Source of the DNA: Mucilaginibacter frigoritolerans
GTDB taxonomy: Bacteria; Bacteroidota; Bacteroidia; Sphingobacteriales; Sphingobacteriaceae
Assembly (NCBI RefSeq): GCF_007830615.1
Contig: NZ_VLLI01000004.1
Span: forward strand, 124,001 to 188,000
Direction: 5' to 3'
Length of the DNA: 64,000 nt
Shown here: in pieces, positions 8,527 through 16,952 of the stretch
Layout of the letters: each line of letters starts with the position of its first letter
Numbering within the stretch: the stretch's first letter is position 1
Program-made: the position numbers and the translations under genes
Notes under the pieces: generated by a model
Databases searched by the model: none
What the model saw: the letters and a program-made list of their open reading frames with translations, nothing else
What the model was told of the DNA's origin: nothing

Positions 8527-8780
8527 TATATCCGGTTTAACGGCCTGACGCTGAATGATTTTAAACTCACCTGGGACTATACCATCAATCAGCCTTATTT
8601 TACCAATGGAATAGAGGTGAACAATTTTAAAGATTTAAAACTTGTTGATTTTAGAGGAACATCATCGCCCTCAAATAAAAATTTGCCTGTTATTTTATTG
8701 AAGGATGGTTTAATGCGGCTATAGAAGGTAACCTGACTATCAATAAACAAAACGTTGATGGTTTTGAAAAGATAAAGTAA
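8527..8780 (+). pseudogene. Remnant of a GH28-like (polygalacturonase-type) right-handed beta-helix enzyme, C-terminal end
   Basis: The + strand between two intact minus-strand genes encodes a recognisable C-terminal fragment. One frame from 8527 reads IRFNGLTLNDFKLTWDY, then PYFTNGIEVNNFKDL and SNKNLPVILLKDG, ending at a stop near 8724. The adjacent frame continues with WFNAAIEGNLTINKQNVDGFEKIK and a stop at 8780. This pattern (T.DFKL.WD....YF..GIEV.NF..L....F.G..S...LP.ILLK) is typical of the end of Bacteroidota GH28-like beta-helix enzymes. At least one frameshift and a stop just upstream at 8524 break it, and no N-terminal catalytic part is present. Upstream sequence back to about 8346 may be more of the remnant but is unrecognisable. 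Confidence 0.6.
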
Positions 8781-8799
8781 AATTGATTTAAGGTTACCC

Positions 8800-9015
8800 T
8801 CAATATTCCAATTCCTGGCAATTGAATCCGGCTGTTTGCAACAGATTTTCGATATACCGCGGAGAAATGTTGTTGGCTTCAATCCTTAAAATATTATCAC
8901 AATCTTCCAGATCAAAATTCCACTGACTAATTGCCGGAACCGAAGTTAATAGTGGTTGTACAGCAGTAACTTGTTCTGGCTTTTCAATGTTGGTTGTAAA
9001 TATAAGTATATCCAT
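8800..9015 (-). CDS. Small heavy-metal-associated-like (ferredoxin-fold) protein
   Basis: 71 residues. The layout MDILIFTTNI / V..VQPLLTSVPAISQWNFDL / CDNILRIEANNISPRYIENLLQTAGFNCQELE reads as a beta-alpha-beta-beta-alpha-beta fold like HMA domains, but the metal-binding CxxC is absent. Small proteins of this kind are common in Bacteroidota and lack an assigned role. It lies downstream of the ECF sigma factor and the small membrane protein on the same strand, with a 92-base gap, and may be part of that transcript. Confidence 0.6.
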   Translation of the reverse strand: MDILIFTTNIEKPEQVTAVQPLLTSVPAISQWNFDLEDCDNILRIEANNISPRYIENLLQTAGFNCQELEY

Positions 9016-9107
9016 TTTTCGAGTTTTAGGTATGTTTCATTAGTCTCCGGTCCCGAGCACTTAGCCGATAAATTTGGCTTCAGGCTCAGGACTTCAGACT
9101 TTCAATT

Positions 9108-9518
9108 TTATTCTGCTGTTTTCTCAGCCTCAGGTGCAGTAAAATCATTCCATTTATCAAATGGATGACGGCCTTCTCCTCTCCATCTGCCATGAACACC
9201 GCATCTTTGTTCCCATTTTTCTTTAAATTTTTCTTTTTCTTCAGGACTCATATTCCTAAATCGCTCTTCCATTTTGCGGCGCATCCATGGAGCGCCACCG
9301 TTGCCACCAAAACGGTGACCACCTCTGCCAAACCCGAATAGTATTTTGCATAATATAAATATACCCAGGGCTTGCCAGAAGGTAATGGTGCCCACGTGTA
9401 GTATGCCTGGTAATAGGTAGTTCCACAAACCCATCACCACAAAGCCAATCAATGCAGCAAATGCTGCTATGGCGAAGGGAGCAAAAAATAATTTCTTTCT
9501 ATTATTTAACATTCTCAT
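9108..9518 (-). CDS. Small membrane protein with Gly/Arg-rich linker, partner of the ECF sigma factor
   Basis: 136 residues. Two transmembrane helices (about residues 11-33 and 42-62) are followed by a Gly/His/Arg-rich linker (GFGRGGHRFGGNGG) and a charged helix, RNMSPEEKEKFKEKWEQR. The helix resembles the metal-sensing or Spy/CpxP-like helices often encoded beside Bacteroidota sigma factors. It lies 11 bases downstream of the ECF sigma gene, so the two are in one operon and it may act as its membrane-bound regulator (inference). It lacks a standard anti-sigma zinc-finger domain. Confidence 0.7.
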   Translation of the reverse strand: MRMLNNRKKLFFAPFAIAAFAALIGFVVMGLWNYLLPGILHVGTITFWQALGIFILCKILFGFGRGGHRFGGNGGAPWMRRKMEERFRNMSPEEKEKFKEKWEQRCGVHGRWRGEGRHPFDKWNDFTAPEAEKTAE

Positions 9519-9529
9519 TTCTTTAATAT

Positions 9530-10087
9530 TTAATATTCTGTAATTTCCTCATACAGTTGTTTCAGCCTTTTGCGCAGATGCAATACCGCATACCGCTTGC
9601 GCGATACCAGCGTTTGTACCTTTTCTCCGGTACGGTCAGCAATTTCAGCAAAGGAAATGTCGTCTAACTCATGCCATATAAAAACCTGTCTTTGTTCTTC
9701 GGGCAATTCATCCAGTGCGACAAATAGCTGCTCCCAAAAAAGGTTACGCAGATACTCTGTTTCCGGCGTTTTAGCTTCCGTCATCAGGATGGCTTTAAAG
9801 TCCGCGGCTTCATCCTCATCATCTGTTTCGGGCAGTATATCATCCAGTAGGGTTTCGGTATGCTTTTTATGCTTATCGAGTATTTTGTTGCGGGCTACAC
9901 GATATAACCATGCCCCGGTTTGCTCAATAGGCTCCGAATTTATTACCGAACTAAACTGGTACCAAACATCCTGCAGAATGTCTTCGGCATCGGCATCGTT
10001 GTTTACCCTGCGCCGTATAAAGCCCAACAAGTTTTTACCATACGCTGTTATGGCGTGTATGATAGTGTTGTTTTTTTCTTCGGGCAT
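9530..10087 (-). CDS. ECF-type RNA polymerase sigma factor
   Basis: 185 residues from the ATG at 10087; an in-frame TTG at 10102 adds only five residues. Region 2 is visible as LLGFIRRRVNNDADAEDILQ with DVWYQF, and the -10-binding helix as GAWLYRVARNKILDKHKK. Region 4 follows as LDELPEEQRQVFIWHELDD, then the helix-turn-helix SFAEIADRTGEKVQTLVSRK. A group 4 sigma-70 factor. Its downstream neighbours, a two-helix membrane protein and an HMA-like protein, are likely cotranscribed. The signal it answers is unknown. Confidence 0.9.
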   Translation of the reverse strand: MPEEKNNTIIHAITAYGKNLLGFIRRRVNNDADAEDILQDVWYQFSSVINSEPIEQTGAWLYRVARNKILDKHKKHTETLLDDILPETDDEDEAADFKAILMTEAKTPETEYLRNLFWEQLFVALDELPEEQRQVFIWHELDDISFAEIADRTGEKVQTLVSRKRYAVLHLRKRLKQLYEEITEY

Positions 10088-10217
10088 TACGGCTGTTATC
10101 AATGTATTATTGTTTTATAAAGATAGGACGATTGTGAAATCAGAACATTTTAATTTATTTTTAAAAAATCTTACTTTTTTTAGTTCATGGTATCATTACC
10201 AATGAACTAATGACCCA

Positions 10218-11147
10218 ATGAACGAAATCAAACTCAACCGAATAAATTATCTGAACATTGCGGCTATGCTGGCATCAGCCTGCCTGGCGTTTATTATTCC
10301 GTTCGAGCTTGTACTTTTGTCCTATGCCATATTAGGTCCGGCCCATTACCTTACCGAAATATCCTGGTTAAATGCCCGACAGTTTTTCACCCTAAAAAAG
10401 TACGATTACCTTCTTATAGCTGCCGTAGTTATTTTAGCGTTGCTGCTTAAATTACCTGCAGCCAATTTAATTTATTACACATTTGGCCTGTCGCTTATTT
10501 TGATAGTGGTTAGGGGGAGCATTAGCCGGATACTGGCTTTTATTGTATTAATAATAGCTGGCTACTTTTTACTTACCAATAACCTGTTGCGCACCATTTT
10601 TGGCTTATATGTGCCTACCTTTATCCATGTGTATCTTTTTACAGGAGCATTTATACTATTTGGAGCACTGAAAGATAAAATTGTTTCAGGTTACCTGGCG
10701 TTTATTTTCTTTTTGCTTTGCCCGGTTTTATTGTGCGTTTTGTTTACCTCTTACCATAACACCCCGGCCACATGGGCAATAAATAATTATGATAGTTTTA
10801 AAAAGCTTATTACTGTTGCCTTACGCAGCCCATCTGTTAATGTTTATACCAGTCCGGCTGCTGTAATGTTAACCCGGTTAATTGCCTTTGCCTATACTTA
10901 TCATTATTTAAACTGGTTTACCAAAACAAGGGTAATTAATTGGCATAGGATATCTGTTACCAGAGCTGTAATTTTAGGGATAATATGGGCAGCCTCCGTT
11001 ACTTTATACTTTTATAATTACCGTTTAGGTATCAAATGGCTGTTTCTTTTAAGCCTGATACATGTTATACTGGAGTTTCCGTTAAATCATAAAAGCTTTA
11101 TAGGCATAGGCAAAGAGATAAGGTTCAGGTTAAACGGAGCTGATTAA
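10218..11147 (+). CDS. Polytopic membrane protein of unknown function
   Basis: 309 residues with about nine predicted transmembrane segments. The conserved-looking part is near the N-terminus: PFELVLLSYAILGPAHYLTE, and a histidine pair near the C-terminus, YTYHYLNWFTKTRVINWH. Paired membrane histidines of this kind occur in some membrane oxygenases and desaturases (e.g. Brp/Blh-like), but the spacing here is not enough to name a family. It is divergent from the ECF sigma operon and read toward the TfoX-like gene, 37 bases away. Confidence 0.7.
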   Translation: MNEIKLNRINYLNIAAMLASACLAFIIPFELVLLSYAILGPAHYLTEISWLNARQFFTLKKYDYLLIAAVVILALLLKLPAANLIYYTFGLSLILIVVRGSISRILAFIVLIIAGYFLLTNNLLRTIFGLYVPTFIHVYLFTGAFILFGALKDKIVSGYLAFIFFLLCPVLLCVLFTSYHNTPATWAINNYDSFKKLITVALRSPSVNVYTSPAAVMLTRLIAFAYTYHYLNWFTKTRVINWHRISVTRAVILGIIWAASVTLYFYNYRLGIKWLFLLSLIHVILEFPLNHKSFIGIGKEIRFRLNGAD

Positions 11148-11184
11148 AGCTAAACACAGACCCAATAACCAACAACTAAATAAT

Positions 11185-11529
11185 ATGGCCTACAATACAA
11201 AACTAGCTGACAGGATAAGGGAAGCCTTGGTTGATTTGCCCAACATAACCGAAAAGGAAATGTTTAGGGGCGTTTGTTTTATGGTTAATGATAAGATGTG
11301 TGTTTGTGTAAGCGGCGATGAAATGATGTGCCGTATAGGTGCTGAAGAGGCGGAGATGGCTTTAGAGAATAATTACGTACGTCAGATGATGTCGCGGGGT
11401 ATCCCTATGAAGGATTATGTGTATGTAAGCGAAGAAGCCTGGCATAATCAAAAAGATTTCGATAGCTGGGTAAAGCTTTGCCTTGATTTTAATCCGAAAG
11501 CCAAAGCATCAAAAAAGAAAGGTAAGTGA
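11185..11529 (+). CDS. TfoX/Sxy N-terminal domain protein
   Basis: 114 residues. The TfoX N-terminal domain covers nearly the whole protein: YNTKLADRIREAL, KEMFRGVCFMVNDKM, EMMCRIG, and the ending KDFDSWVKLCLDF. Full-length Sxy/TfoX has a second, C-terminal domain and controls natural competence with CRP; single-domain members like this one have no proven link to competence. The C-terminus is Lys-rich (KAKASKKKGK). Probably cytoplasmic. Confidence 0.85.
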   Translation: MAYNTKLADRIREALVDLPNITEKEMFRGVCFMVNDKMCVCVSGDEMMCRIGAEEAEMALENNYVRQMMSRGIPMKDYVYVSEEAWHNQKDFDSWVKLCLDFNPKAKASKKKGK

Positions 11530-11586
11530 GTGGAAGTGTACGTATATTTCCGGTTTGTTTTTCTAATTTAAAACTAAAAAATAGTT

Positions 11587-12051
11587 ATGAATGTAATCCC
11601 CAATATATCAATACGGCATGTGGTAAAATATGCCGTGTTAATGCTCTTTTCTCTCGTTGGCAAAGTACAAGCTCAGGTAATTGATACCGCTATTGAGGCA
11701 AAAGAAATTATAAGAACTATGAACAGTTCAACTGATGAATGGAATAAAGGTCATCTGGATGCCTTTATGAATATGTATGATCCATCAGCAACTATGATGA
11801 TGTCCACCGGACCCGTAGGAATCCAATCTATAAGGGGACTTTATGAAAAAAAGTATTTTAACGGCAGTATGCCCAAACAGAGCTTGCGTTATTCTGATAT
11901 GCAGGTACGCTTTTTAGGAAGCAATTATGCTCTTTTAACTGGTGCGTTCACCTTATATGGAAATAACTTGCCCGATCGTTCAGGCAGGTACTCCATAGTG
12001 ATGGTACATGGTAAAAACGGGTGGAAAATATTGCACGACCACTCGGGTTGA
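11587..12051 (+). CDS. Secreted SnoaL/DUF4440-like (NTF2 fold) protein
   Basis: 154 residues. An N-terminal signal segment (about residues 12-30, ending KVQAQ) is followed by a ~120-residue NTF2-like domain with the pattern DEWNKGHLDAFMNMYDPSA, then FLGSNYALLTGAFTLYG and GRYSIVMVHGKNGWKILHDH. This cone-shaped fold includes ketosteroid isomerase and many proteins of unknown function. The C-terminal WKI.HDHSG ending is typical of DUF4440 proteins. No operon partner is evident. Confidence 0.8.
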   Translation: MNVIPNISIRHVVKYAVLMLFSLVGKVQAQVIDTAIEAKEIIRTMNSSTDEWNKGHLDAFMNMYDPSATMMMSTGPVGIQSIRGLYEKKYFNGSMPKQSLRYSDMQVRFLGSNYALLTGAFTLYGNNLPDRSGRYSIVMVHGKNGWKILHDHSG

Positions 12052-12072
12052 TTGCATGGTATGCAAATGTTT

Positions 12073-12561
12073 TTAATCCAGACCCAGATATTCTTTCTGC
12101 TTCACTTCAATCATACCCGATGTTTGGTCGCGACGAAGGTAGATGCTTACCTTGTAAAAATTACTATCGTATAAATAGATAGTATTGGTTGAATCGGCAC
12201 CCTGGAACTTAAGATCGAGGCCATATCTTTTAACCTGGCTAATCATATTGATGATATCCTGTTGACTGTTTGATGTATAATTAACAGTACGCAACATAGT
12301 TCCATCATTTAGTTTGGAATACTTACCGACTTCAATTTTTTCTATATTGGCTCTTGCACCAATGCTTTTAAACGATTCAATTTCCTGGCCATTCACCTGC
12401 ATGGTGTAATCCTGCCTGAAAGTATTTCCTCTCATCAGGTTATCAAATACCTCCCTGTTACTAAGGCTGGTGAAGTAAATCAGGTCACCAAATTTTATGC
12501 TTTGCCCATATAGGTTTATGCCAATCATTAATAGTACAGGAAAAAGTAAAAGTTTTTTCAT
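12073..12561 (-). CDS. Secreted protein of unknown function
   Basis: 162 residues from the ATG at 12561, which starts a clear signal peptide (MKKLLLFPVLLMIGINLYG); an in-frame TTG at 12609 would place 16 residues ahead of it. The mature protein alternates short beta strands and helices (FGDLIYFTSLSNREVFDNLM, then KYSKLNDGTMLRTVNYTS). It contains no cysteine. I do not recognise a family. It lies 45 bases downstream of the penicillin-acylase gene on the same strand and is probably cotranscribed with it. Confidence 0.7.
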   Translation of the reverse strand: MKKLLLFPVLLMIGINLYGQSIKFGDLIYFTSLSNREVFDNLMRGNTFRQDYTMQVNGQEIESFKSIGARANIEKIEVGKYSKLNDGTMLRTVNYTSNSQQDIINMISQVKRYGLDLKFQGADSTNTIYLYDSNFYKVSIYLRRDQTSGMIEVKQKEYLGLD

Positions 12562-12605
12562 CAGCCTTAATTTGTTGCTAAATATACTTGTTTTTAATAT
12601 TTTAC

Positions 12606-14783
12606 TCAATAACCGGGATGATAGGTTTTTTCAGCATGCTTTAACACATCTTCTTTATAAAATAAAACATCTTTAAACTTACCTTCAATATATATGCCAG
12701 CTTGGTCGGTGAAGTTTTTTGAAGCGGGATCGAATGATTGTCCGCCGGTTATTACTGTTTTTGCTTTAATACGGGAACCAAATTCCACGGCAGCAATAAA
12801 ACTGTTGCCCGAATAGCCGTAGCGTTTTTTAGTATTCATGGTGCGGCTTACAAAAGAGGGTAGCTGTCCAAACGCTGATGAAGTAAGACCAACCGGCAAA
12901 CTTGGCAAGCTGTCATTAAAACTAATGCCATTGGCAGGGCGTTGGTAACGGTTAATATCGCCCCAGTTAATTTGCCAGTTGCCATAAAGTTGCTGCAGGT
13001 TACTGAGTGCTTTGCCAAATAATTCAAGTATTTGTTTATTGCTAATGTTTTTAAGCATGATATTTACCCGTTCTGTTTGATAGGTGCCTGCTTCAGCTGT
13101 TTTAGCGGCAGGCAGTTCACGTAGCATTAACGTTCCCCATTCAACAGCAAGGGTTGATGCTACGGAGTTTGCAGCCGTGTTCCTATCCCATTGTTGTAAA
13201 ACTTTAATGGGTTCGGCAAGCTTTTGCCTGATCGAATCTTCGGCTGTATTATACGCATTAAACAGCGGGGGCAATAACACATCAAATGCTGTTAAATAAT
13301 GATCATAACCTTTACTAATCAACTCATCAATGCTTAGTTTTTGATTATTATCTAATAGTTTGATCGCATTTACAGCTCTGAAGTTTTGTCCGTCAGGTGC
13401 CATGTAAGCAGGGTATTGTGTTTTATCCGGACTGCTTATGCCCGACGAAGTAAACGGCGTAGAGTTACAGTTTTCAATCCAACCGGTTGCCGGATTATAT
13501 ACGTGTACAATTTCATCAAGGGAATGCAAGCCCCTCCACTCAGTTGCAGGGGTACTGCCGTCAACAGGCAAGGTCCAATCTAGCTTAGCGTCACGGTTGG
13601 GCATAAAGTTGCCGTACCAGAAGGCTATGTTGCCCCGGTCATCAGCATAAACGGTATTGTTAGTGGCATTTGAAAGCAAACCCATTGCTTTTTTATATTC
13701 GGCAAAAGTATTGGCTTTGGTAATGAGCCATGATTCCAGCAGAGCATTGTACGAACGATTATTGGCTTTAAGCGCCAGCCATTTTCCATCTCTGCTGCCT
13801 AATATTGGGCCATGATGGGTAAAATAACCCGTTATCTCTTTTTGTTCGAACTGATCGCCTTTTCTAATTTTCAGTATCAGTTTGCGAGTACTTACCGGTT
13901 TAAGTTGCCCATTATATTCATAAAACCATTGCCCGTCTTTTTTGGTCACTTTTTCGGCATACAAATCACCAACATCGGCATTGCTGCTGGTATGCATCCA
14001 GCCACAGTGCTGATTAAAGCCCTGGTAAACAAAAAACTGTCCCCAGGTAACGGCACCGTACACATTTAATCCTTCGTCACTCACAAGTTGTACCTCGCTC
14101 CTGAAATAAAAGGGCACATGCGGGTTAATATACAGCATTGCATTTCCGCTTGCCGAGCGGGCCGGAGCAATAGCAAACCCGTTTGATCCGATTTCCCTTT
14201 CATCAATATTGTCAGATTTATAAACGGCACCCAGCGTTTCTGGCTCTGCCCCATAAAATTTGCTGGTTTCATTTAAGCTGATGCCACCAGTTACCGTTGC
14301 TGATACGCTGCCATCTGTGAACATTAAGGCAAACCAGGGCTCAAAATGTTGAAATACAAGTGGTTTAACCTCTGGATGTTTGTATAAATAATAGTTTATG
14401 CCGTCTGCAAAAGCATCCATTAATTTCCTGAACCACAGCGGACTGGCTTTATAATCTTTAATGGCATCGGTAGTATCAGCAATTAATTGCAGCTGCACAT
14501 CAGTATAAAGGTTTTTTTCACCAGCGGCCTCGGTTTGTTTGCCCAATTGGTATAAATAGTTTTGTTCAATCCCTTTAAAGTTGTCTTCGCATTGGGTATA
14601 CATCAGCCCAAAAACAACGGCAGCGTCAGTTTTTCCATAAATATGCGGTACACCCCAATTATCGCGTATAATAGTAACCGACCTGGCTTCCTGTTCAAAT
14701 CTGCTTGTTTCTGTTGTGGCATATTTTTGCGAAAATGAAAAAAATGGTAGCAGAAAAAAAGCCAGGAATAGTTTGTTTGTCAT
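12606..14783 (-). CDS. Penicillin acylase family protein (N-terminal nucleophile hydrolase)
   Basis: 725 residues, starting with a signal peptide (MTNKLFLAFFLLPFFSFS). The family is an Ntn hydrolase that cuts itself into alpha and beta chains. The alpha-chain start is VTIIRDNWGVPHIYGKTD, and the autocleavage site is REIGS200NGFAIAPARS, with Ser200 as the predicted nucleophile (the N-terminus of the beta chain). Oxyanion and substrate-side segments follow: HTSSNADVGDLYAE and NNTVYADDRGNIAFWYGN. Relatives act on penicillins, acyl-homoserine lactones or cyclic lipopeptides; which applies cannot be told. Length fits the periplasmic acylases. Confidence 0.9.
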   Translation of the reverse strand: MTNKLFLAFFLLPFFSFSQKYATTETSRFEQEARSVTIIRDNWGVPHIYGKTDAAVVFGLMYTQCEDNFKGIEQNYLYQLGKQTEAAGEKNLYTDVQLQLIADTTDAIKDYKASPLWFRKLMDAFADGINYYLYKHPEVKPLVFQHFEPWFALMFTDGSVSATVTGGISLNETSKFYGAEPETLGAVYKSDNIDEREIGSNGFAIAPARSASGNAMLYINPHVPFYFRSEVQLVSDEGLNVYGAVTWGQFFVYQGFNQHCGWMHTSSNADVGDLYAEKVTKKDGQWFYEYNGQLKPVSTRKLILKIRKGDQFEQKEITGYFTHHGPILGSRDGKWLALKANNRSYNALLESWLITKANTFAEYKKAMGLLSNATNNTVYADDRGNIAFWYGNFMPNRDAKLDWTLPVDGSTPATEWRGLHSLDEIVHVYNPATGWIENCNSTPFTSSGISSPDKTQYPAYMAPDGQNFRAVNAIKLLDNNQKLSIDELISKGYDHYLTAFDVLLPPLFNAYNTAEDSIRQKLAEPIKVLQQWDRNTAANSVASTLAVEWGTLMLRELPAAKTAEAGTYQTERVNIMLKNISNKQILELFGKALSNLQQLYGNWQINWGDINRYQRPANGISFNDSLPSLPVGLTSSAFGQLPSFVSRTMNTKKRYGYSGNSFIAAVEFGSRIKAKTVITGGQSFDPASKNFTDQAGIYIEGKFKDVLFYKEDVLKHAEKTYHPGY

Positions 14784-14880
14784 AGTAACAACAGTTTTGC
14801 TGTGTAATTTGAAGCAAATAGAACAATTTTATGTAAATTTTTGAATAAATGTTAACTTTACACTTTTTATTATGGCAATA

Positions 14881-14906
14881 TTAACTTTGTGGTATACCAA
14901 AGTTAA
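14881..14906. promoter_or_regulatory. 9-bp inverted repeat upstream of the acylase gene
   Basis: Arms TTAACTTTG and CAAAGTTAA are separated by 8 bases. The left arm also contains TAACTTTG, a match to the -7 consensus TAnnTTTG on the + strand. It lies 98 bases upstream of the acylase start and 330 bases before the gene at 15234. It could be an operator or a hairpin; nothing else supports a specific regulator. Confidence 0.35.
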
Positions 14907-15103
14907 TGAAGTATCGTTTTCACTATTTATTTGAGACTAATATAAGTGAAATTATACAAATGGGTGTGGCTTTTGTGTGCTTATAATGTGCCTGAAATTC
15001 AATTTACCAGCCGAAAGGCTTGCAGATAAATAAAGAGCTTGGATGATTATTGAACATGACATCTGAGATTTAGTTGATCAACATTATTTGATATGATGTT
15101 GTG

Positions 15104-15140
15104 TGCGTTCCGGGGTGAGATACGGAACGCATTTTTTTTT
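15104..15140 (+). terminator. Intrinsic terminator with no obvious upstream gene
   Basis: A 9-bp perfect stem (TGCGTTCCG / CGGAACGCA), 10-base loop, then nine T. It is a strong + strand terminator in the 450-base gap between the divergent genes starting at 14783 and 15234. No ORF ends before it, so it may end a small RNA or attenuate a leader. The rest of the gap shows only the inverted repeat at 14881. Confidence 0.7.
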
Positions 15141-15233
15141 GCCTGTTTATTTTTATTGCTTAATTATTAAGCAATATATAAATAAATTCAAACATTTTAA
15201 GTATTTGTGCATTATGGTATTAAACCTAAAGTT

Positions 15234-15752
15234 ATGAAATACGCATATGTTATTGGCTCAAATGCTTTTATAGTACCCAGCAAAGCCATATTTGTTGGTG
15301 AAGGAGAAAATGAAAGGATGTTTTTGAAGATAAACTCAATTCATCATGATACGAATGAACCTGTTCAGTCATTTTTAGATATTGATCTGGATATTAAAGA
15401 TACTGATGGCTCTCCGGTTACTATTGTATCCAATAAACCTGTAACCGGAGCTCCCTACCAGATTGTAAAAAAAATAGACAGTGTAAAAGTATTAAGGTCT
15501 GATGGCTCAACTATTATTCACGTGCACCAACTGGATGATAAAGCAGCTATGGGGCTTGAACATAATATTACTGCCGAATTGGATGTAAATGCACCAGTAG
15601 CAGTGATACGTTTAAACGGCGATTTTTTGGTTGATAGCCTGCGTGTAAATGCCGAAAACGAAAAGCTTTATATTAATGAAAACGGGTATGCTTCATCTGC
15701 AAGCTCAGGTAAAAATAAATTGCTTTTTACTTCAAACGGAGTGGTAATGTAG
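15234..15752 (+). CDS. Hypothetical protein, mostly beta
   Basis: 172 residues from the ATG at 15234 (MKYAYVIGSNAFIVPSKAIF); a start at 15207 would add nine residues lacking similarity to a signal or known motif. No signal peptide or membrane segment. The sequence is rich in alternating hydrophobic residues typical of beta sandwiches (SVKVLRSDGSTIIHVHQLDD, then APVAVIRLNGDFLVDSLRVN) and ends in a Ser/Gly-rich tail. I do not recognise a family. It is preceded by the orphan terminator at 15104-15140 and convergent with the DUF3810 gene. Confidence 0.65.
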   Translation: MKYAYVIGSNAFIVPSKAIFVGEGENERMFLKINSIHHDTNEPVQSFLDIDLDIKDTDGSPVTIVSNKPVTGAPYQIVKKIDSVKVLRSDGSTIIHVHQLDDKAAMGLEHNITAELDVNAPVAVIRLNGDFLVDSLRVNAENEKLYINENGYASSASSGKNKLLFTSNGVVM

Positions 15753-15773
15753 TTTTGGTTTAATATAACCAGG

Positions 15774-16865
15774 CTAAAAGCTTTTTCTATACTTAGCCAT
15801 TACCAATAACACCATCCGGTTATAGGTTGCAAGTCCTTGTGGCTGGTTGTTTACTTTTAAAAACCTATCATAAAAAATGCTGCTAACTACATCCATCTTG
15901 CTTTGATAAGAGAGCCAATAGGCACGTTCAATAACAAAATCATGATGAACGGCTGTAGATACCCTTGGCTTCAGCGCCTTGTTTTCAAGACTGTCGCGAT
16001 AAAAAAGAGCATGCATAAATTCGTCAACTGCTAAATGGTAGGCCGAATAACGCAGTAAGCGATCATGCGAACCAATGCCGGCCAAAAAGCCCGAGAAGTC
16101 GGCTTCATCTTCAGCTCCATATCCCATTTGGTGCGACATTTCATGACAGGCAATAACCGGACGGTTAAATACAGGCATCTGACAATTAAGCTGTGCCTCA
16201 CCGGTAAACGGATTGTAATAACCCGAAGTGCCGATATAATTAAGCAATGGTGTTAACAAAGAAGGTTTAATATTGGGCCTGTAGGTTCGGAAGTTTACAG
16301 AATCAGCTGATAACTTGCTTACTGCCTCAATAGCGGTTTTATAAATGGTGCTGTTATCTTGTTCAAGGTCCGCAGGTGTAATGCGGGCACGGCAGGCGTT
16401 TGCACTATCAATCAGCATGGTAGTTACCGTTTTCAAATCGGCAGTGCTGTAGCTGGTATCCCGCAGGTTTAAACGCTCACCGGCCGGCAGCCTGAAATAA
16501 TTCATCCCCCAAAAAAGATAAAAAATTAACATTGCGCTTTCTACACCTGCTATAAAACCAAGCAGCAGGATGCCGGCTTGCTTAAAATCTTTTTTAAACA
16601 AGAGTTTTATAAGCCTGAATACAGCATAAATGAGGTAGACTGTAACTACCAGGTATAACAGATCTCCAAAGCTAAAAGGGAATAAATTTAATACCGGATG
16701 CAATATATGGCAAACAACTGGATAGAAACCATTGGAATAATAATGCTCTACAGCAAAGGGATGATCTGCAAACAACATCAGCAAAAATATACCAATGGCA
16801 AGTGTGCCTATGGCGATGAACCTTGTTTTTAAGCTTTTTTTATGTTTATTTAGCTTTCCCGTCAT
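15774..16865 (-). CDS. DUF3810 domain-containing membrane protein with HExxH motif
   Basis: 363 residues. Three transmembrane segments in the first ~125 residues precede a soluble domain. The domain holds ACHEMSHQMGYGAEDEADF, i.e. HExxH plus a downstream acidic pair, which looks like a zinc metallopeptidase active site. DUF3810 is common in Bacteroidota and Firmicutes and has no experimentally known role that I can cite; a membrane-anchored protease is inference from the motif. Monocistronic by appearance and convergent with the gene at 15234. Confidence 0.85.
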   Translation of the reverse strand: MTGKLNKHKKSLKTRFIAIGTLAIGIFLLMLFADHPFAVEHYYSNGFYPVVCHILHPVLNLFPFSFGDLLYLVVTVYLIYAVFRLIKLLFKKDFKQAGILLLGFIAGVESAMLIFYLFWGMNYFRLPAGERLNLRDTSYSTADLKTVTTMLIDSANACRARITPADLEQDNSTIYKTAIEAVSKLSADSVNFRTYRPNIKPSLLTPLLNYIGTSGYYNPFTGEAQLNCQMPVFNRPVIACHEMSHQMGYGAEDEADFSGFLAGIGSHDRLLRYSAYHLAVDEFMHALFYRDSLENKALKPRVSTAVHHDFVIERAYWLSYQSKMDVVSSIFYDRFLKVNNQPQGLATYNRMVLLVMAKYRKSF

Positions 16866-16900
16866 TTACAGCAAATATAGCATTGTCATCAACTTAAAAT

Positions 16901-16934
16901 AAAAAAGCCCCCGGAGATTATCTCCGGAGGCTTT
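16901..16934 (-). terminator. Rho-independent terminator of the DUF2911 gene
   Basis: Minus strand: GCCTCCGGAGA, TAA, TCTCCGGGGGC, then six T. An 11-bp GC-rich stem with one mismatch, starting 18 bases after the stop at 16953. Confidence 0.85.
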
Positions 16935-16952
16935 GTATGCGTTTTTAATTAC

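Noticed and set aside
9570..10205. 211-residue open frame on the + strand across the ECF sigma gene
   Set aside because: It runs antisense through a sigma factor with all family motifs, and its own translation is rich in Ser and Arg without a pattern. A shadow.
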